A stretch of DNA of 64,000 nt from Sphingobium sp. 66-54 (GTDB lineage: Bacteria > Pseudomonadota > Alphaproteobacteria > Sphingomonadales > Sphingomonadaceae): NCBI GenBank assembly GCA_001899715.1, contig MKWI01000006.1:62001-126000 (forward strand), read 5' to 3'. Positions 62,384-64,000 of the stretch are shown here, in pieces. Under the pieces are notes generated by a model. The model did no database searches. It saw only the letters and a list, made by a program, of their open reading frames with translations, and had not been told where the DNA came from. The position numbers and the translations under genes are program-made. How positions within the stretch are numbered: the first letter of the stretch is position 1; every line of letters begins with the position of its first letter.

Positions 62384-63357
62384 CGCCCCGCCAAAAAGGA
62401 GGCGACGGTCTCGCCCGTCACCCGTGCCAGTTCTGTCACGGCCTGCGTGCTGAGCCAGGCCGAGTGCGGCGTCACGATTACGTCTGGCCGGCGGGCGAGC
62501 CGCAGGATCGCACTGCCCGGCGGCGGCGGCTCGACCGGCGCAACGTCGATGCCCGCGCCGCCGATTCGCCCGCTTTCCAGCGCCGCCTCCAGCGCGTCGA
62601 GGTCGATGAGCGCGCCGCGCGCCGTATTGATGATGAGCGCGCCCGGCTTCATCGTCGCCAGCGTGTCCGCGTCCAGCATGTGCCGCGTCTCGTCGGTCAG
62701 CGGGCAGTGCAGGCTGATGATGTCGCTGGTCGCCAGTACCTCCTCGAACGGCAGCCGGCCCTCGCCGGGCACCGCGCCGCGCCGGCCGGCGAACACCACC
62801 TCCAGCCCGAGCGCGCGGGCACGGCTCGCTACTGCCTGTGCAATCGCGCCGCTGCCGAACAGGCCGAGCCGCTGACCAACCAGATCGCGCACCGGCGCCG
62901 CGAACACGCAGAATGCCTTGCCGTTCTCCCAGCGCCCGTCGATCACCGAGTCGCGGAACGGCACCAGCCCCCGCGCCAGCGCGAAGATCAGCATGGTGAC
63001 ATGCTCGGCCACCGAAGTGCCGGCATAGCCCACCACATTGCGCACCTGGATGCCGCGTGCCTGCGCCGCGGCGCTGTCGACCACATCCGTCCCCGTCGCG
63101 GTGACGGCGATCAGCTTGAGATCCGGCAGCGCCGCCAGCGTCGCCGCGTCCAGCTTCACCTTGTTGATGATGGCCACCTGCGCGCCGGCGAGCCGCGTCA
63201 CCACATCGGCGGCATCGGTGAAGTCATGCGCGATCCACTCGTGCGGCAAATCGGGGCGGGGAATATCAATGCCGCCCAGCGTCATCTCATCCAGATGGAC
63301 GATGCGGGGCATGCCGCCCGTCTTCGCCGACTCACCCTGCCCCGCGCCTTGCGCCAT
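62380..63357 (-). CDS. D-2-hydroxyacid dehydrogenase (hydroxypyruvate/glyoxylate reductase type)
   Basis: The 325-residue NAD(P)-binding enzyme has the catalytic Arg in INTARGALID, Glu in DVAPVEPPPP and His in VTPHSAW. The dinucleotide site is GLFGSGAIAQAVASRARALG, where the third Gly is Ala. After beta-2 it has AGRRG rather than an acidic residue, which may favour NADPH. It would reduce hydroxypyruvate or tartronate semialdehyde to glycerate for the coupled kinase. ATG 63357 has GGAGGAAG upstream. Confidence 0.9.
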   Translation of the reverse strand: MAQGAGQGESAKTGGMPRIVHLDEMTLGGIDIPRPDLPHEWIAHDFTDAADVVTRLAGAQVAIINKVKLDAATLAALPDLKLIAVTATGTDVVDSAAAQARGIQVRNVVGYAGTSVAEHVTMLIFALARGLVPFRDSVIDGRWENGKAFCVFAAPVRDLVGQRLGLFGSGAIAQAVASRARALGLEVVFAGRRGAVPGEGRLPFEEVLATSDIISLHCPLTDETRHMLDADTLATMKPGALIINTARGALIDLDALEAALESGRIGGAGIDVAPVEPPPPGSAILRLARRPDVIVTPHSAWLSTQAVTELARVTGETVASFLAGR

Positions 63358-63471
63358 ATCCGTCTTCCTCCCGCCGGAAATAATTCGCTCTGCAATTATC
63401 TGCGGGCGCGCGGCAAGTCCAGTAGCGGCGCCTCCGTCATGACGAGGGCCCCACACAGACGGCCGGCACGC

Positions 63472-63978
63472 TCAGGGTTGCGCGCCGTCGCAGAGCGTCT
63501 CCATCAGCTTGCCGGTGATGGCGTTGACCTGATCCAACTCCGCATCGCTGAGCCCGGTCAACACCGAGGCGCGGAAGGCATGGGCAACGGCGGTTATCTC
63601 CTCCAGCGCCTGCCGGCCGCTTTCGGTCAGCTCGATCAGCTTGGTGCGCCGGTCGTTAGGGTCCTGCCGCCGCACGACCAGCCCGTCCGCCTCCAGCGTG
63701 TCGAGCATCCGCGTGAGGGTTGGCCCCTCGATACCGATCCGCTTGGCGATGGCGATCTGCGCGCTCGGCTCGGGCGAGCGGGCGATGGTGGAGAGCGCCT
63801 CCATGCGGGCCGTGCCGTAGCCCATCGGCCGCAGCTTCTCGTCCAGCATCGCCCGGTAGCGCCGGGCGATCAGGATGATCCGATAGGTGAAGCCATATTC
63901 CCGGTCGAGGCGCGGGGAGCTCGCAAAAATTGGTTTAGCCCCCGCATCCTCGGCGCGGCCCTCGCGCGTTCCAGCCAA
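63472..63978 (-). CDS. MarR-family transcriptional regulator
   Basis: The 168-residue protein has a MarR winged helix: ARMEALSTIARSPEPSAQIAIAKRIGIEGPTLTRMLDTLEADGLVVRRQDPNDRRTKLIELTESG. It lies 114 bases upstream of the hydroxyacid dehydrogenase on the same strand, so it probably regulates the dehydrogenase-kinase-hydrolase operon. The start is TTG 63978, with GGGGGAG just upstream. The N-terminus lies close to the window edge. Confidence 0.9.
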   Translation of the reverse strand: MAGTREGRAEDAGAKPIFASSPRLDREYGFTYRIILIARRYRAMLDEKLRPMGYGTARMEALSTIARSPEPSAQIAIAKRIGIEGPTLTRMLDTLEADGLVVRRQDPNDRRTKLIELTESGRQALEEITAVAHAFRASVLTGLSDAELDQVNAITGKLMETLCDGAQP

Positions 63979-64000
63979 TTGCTCCCCCTAATCCTATTTG

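Overview
The window is high-GC chromosomal DNA from an alphaproteobacterium, most likely a sphingomonad (Sphingomonadales). The signs are very large TonB-dependent receptors in tandem, a gallate-dioxygenase-type LigB-LigA fusion (DesB), DUF481 and MipA outer-membrane proteins, a divK/DUF3572 pair, a RidA-GDPD-DUF482 operon, and many short palindromic intergenic repeats. No tRNA, rRNA, CRISPR array, phage or transposase gene was seen. Both edges cut through unfinished sequence: the left-hand VOC gene is truncated.

Layout. 0-10 kb: a partial VOC gene divergent from an HxlR regulator, comM, then a minus-strand run (glnE, bcp, TauE-like permease, DUF455, M23 peptidase, erpA, xth). 10-17 kb: a low-GC TonB-C-like exported protein, tgt, a MipA/OmpV porin, a TPP riboswitch driving a small membrane protein and thiC, a DUF2726 protein, and an AbrB-Doc toxin-antitoxin pair. 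17-25 kb: a COG3650 lipoprotein, a DODA-type dioxygenase, a 2H phosphoesterase (LigT-like) with an SOS box, a DUF481 barrel with a triplicated N-terminal repeat, a degenerate SRAP protein, gallate dioxygenase and an OmpA-family protein. 25-35 kb: a DUF1176 protein, 3-hydroxyacyl-CoA dehydrogenase, two exported His/Cys-rich small proteins, argB, the coupled YggT-YggU-folD-NTF2-like-MarC operon, an OmpA lipoprotein and a CBS/CorC membrane protein. 35-45 kb: a three-gene coupled operon with an unlisted 30-residue membrane peptide, purD and xseA with overlapping divergent start codons, an M23 lipoprotein, rpmG, divK, DUF3572, a HAD hydrolase, and RidA-GDPD-DUF482. 45-64 kb: a TetR-MarR-MarR fusion regulator, two tandem TonB receptors, and a catabolic-looking block (MDR oxidoreductase, two alpha/beta hydrolases, amidohydrolase, TauD/TfdA dioxygenase, glycerate kinase, 2-hydroxyacid dehydrogenase, MarR regulator).

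How it fits together. Most of the first 45 kb is housekeeping (nitrogen control, queuosine, thiamine, arginine, folate, purine, DNA repair). The last 19 kb looks like an uptake and degradation region whose substrate cannot be read from sequence. Hydroxyacid dehydrogenase plus glycerate kinase point to a C3 hydroxyacid end product entering glycolysis. Dispersed repeats include a palindromic family with arms GTGCTCCTGC/GCAGGAGCAC and two copies of a ~155-167 bp element with terminal inverted repeats (MITE-like). No wholly new defence or mobile system was found. The best leads are the fusion regulator, the SOS-box LigT gene, the SRAP pseudoenzyme, the MITE-like element and the micro-ORF operon.
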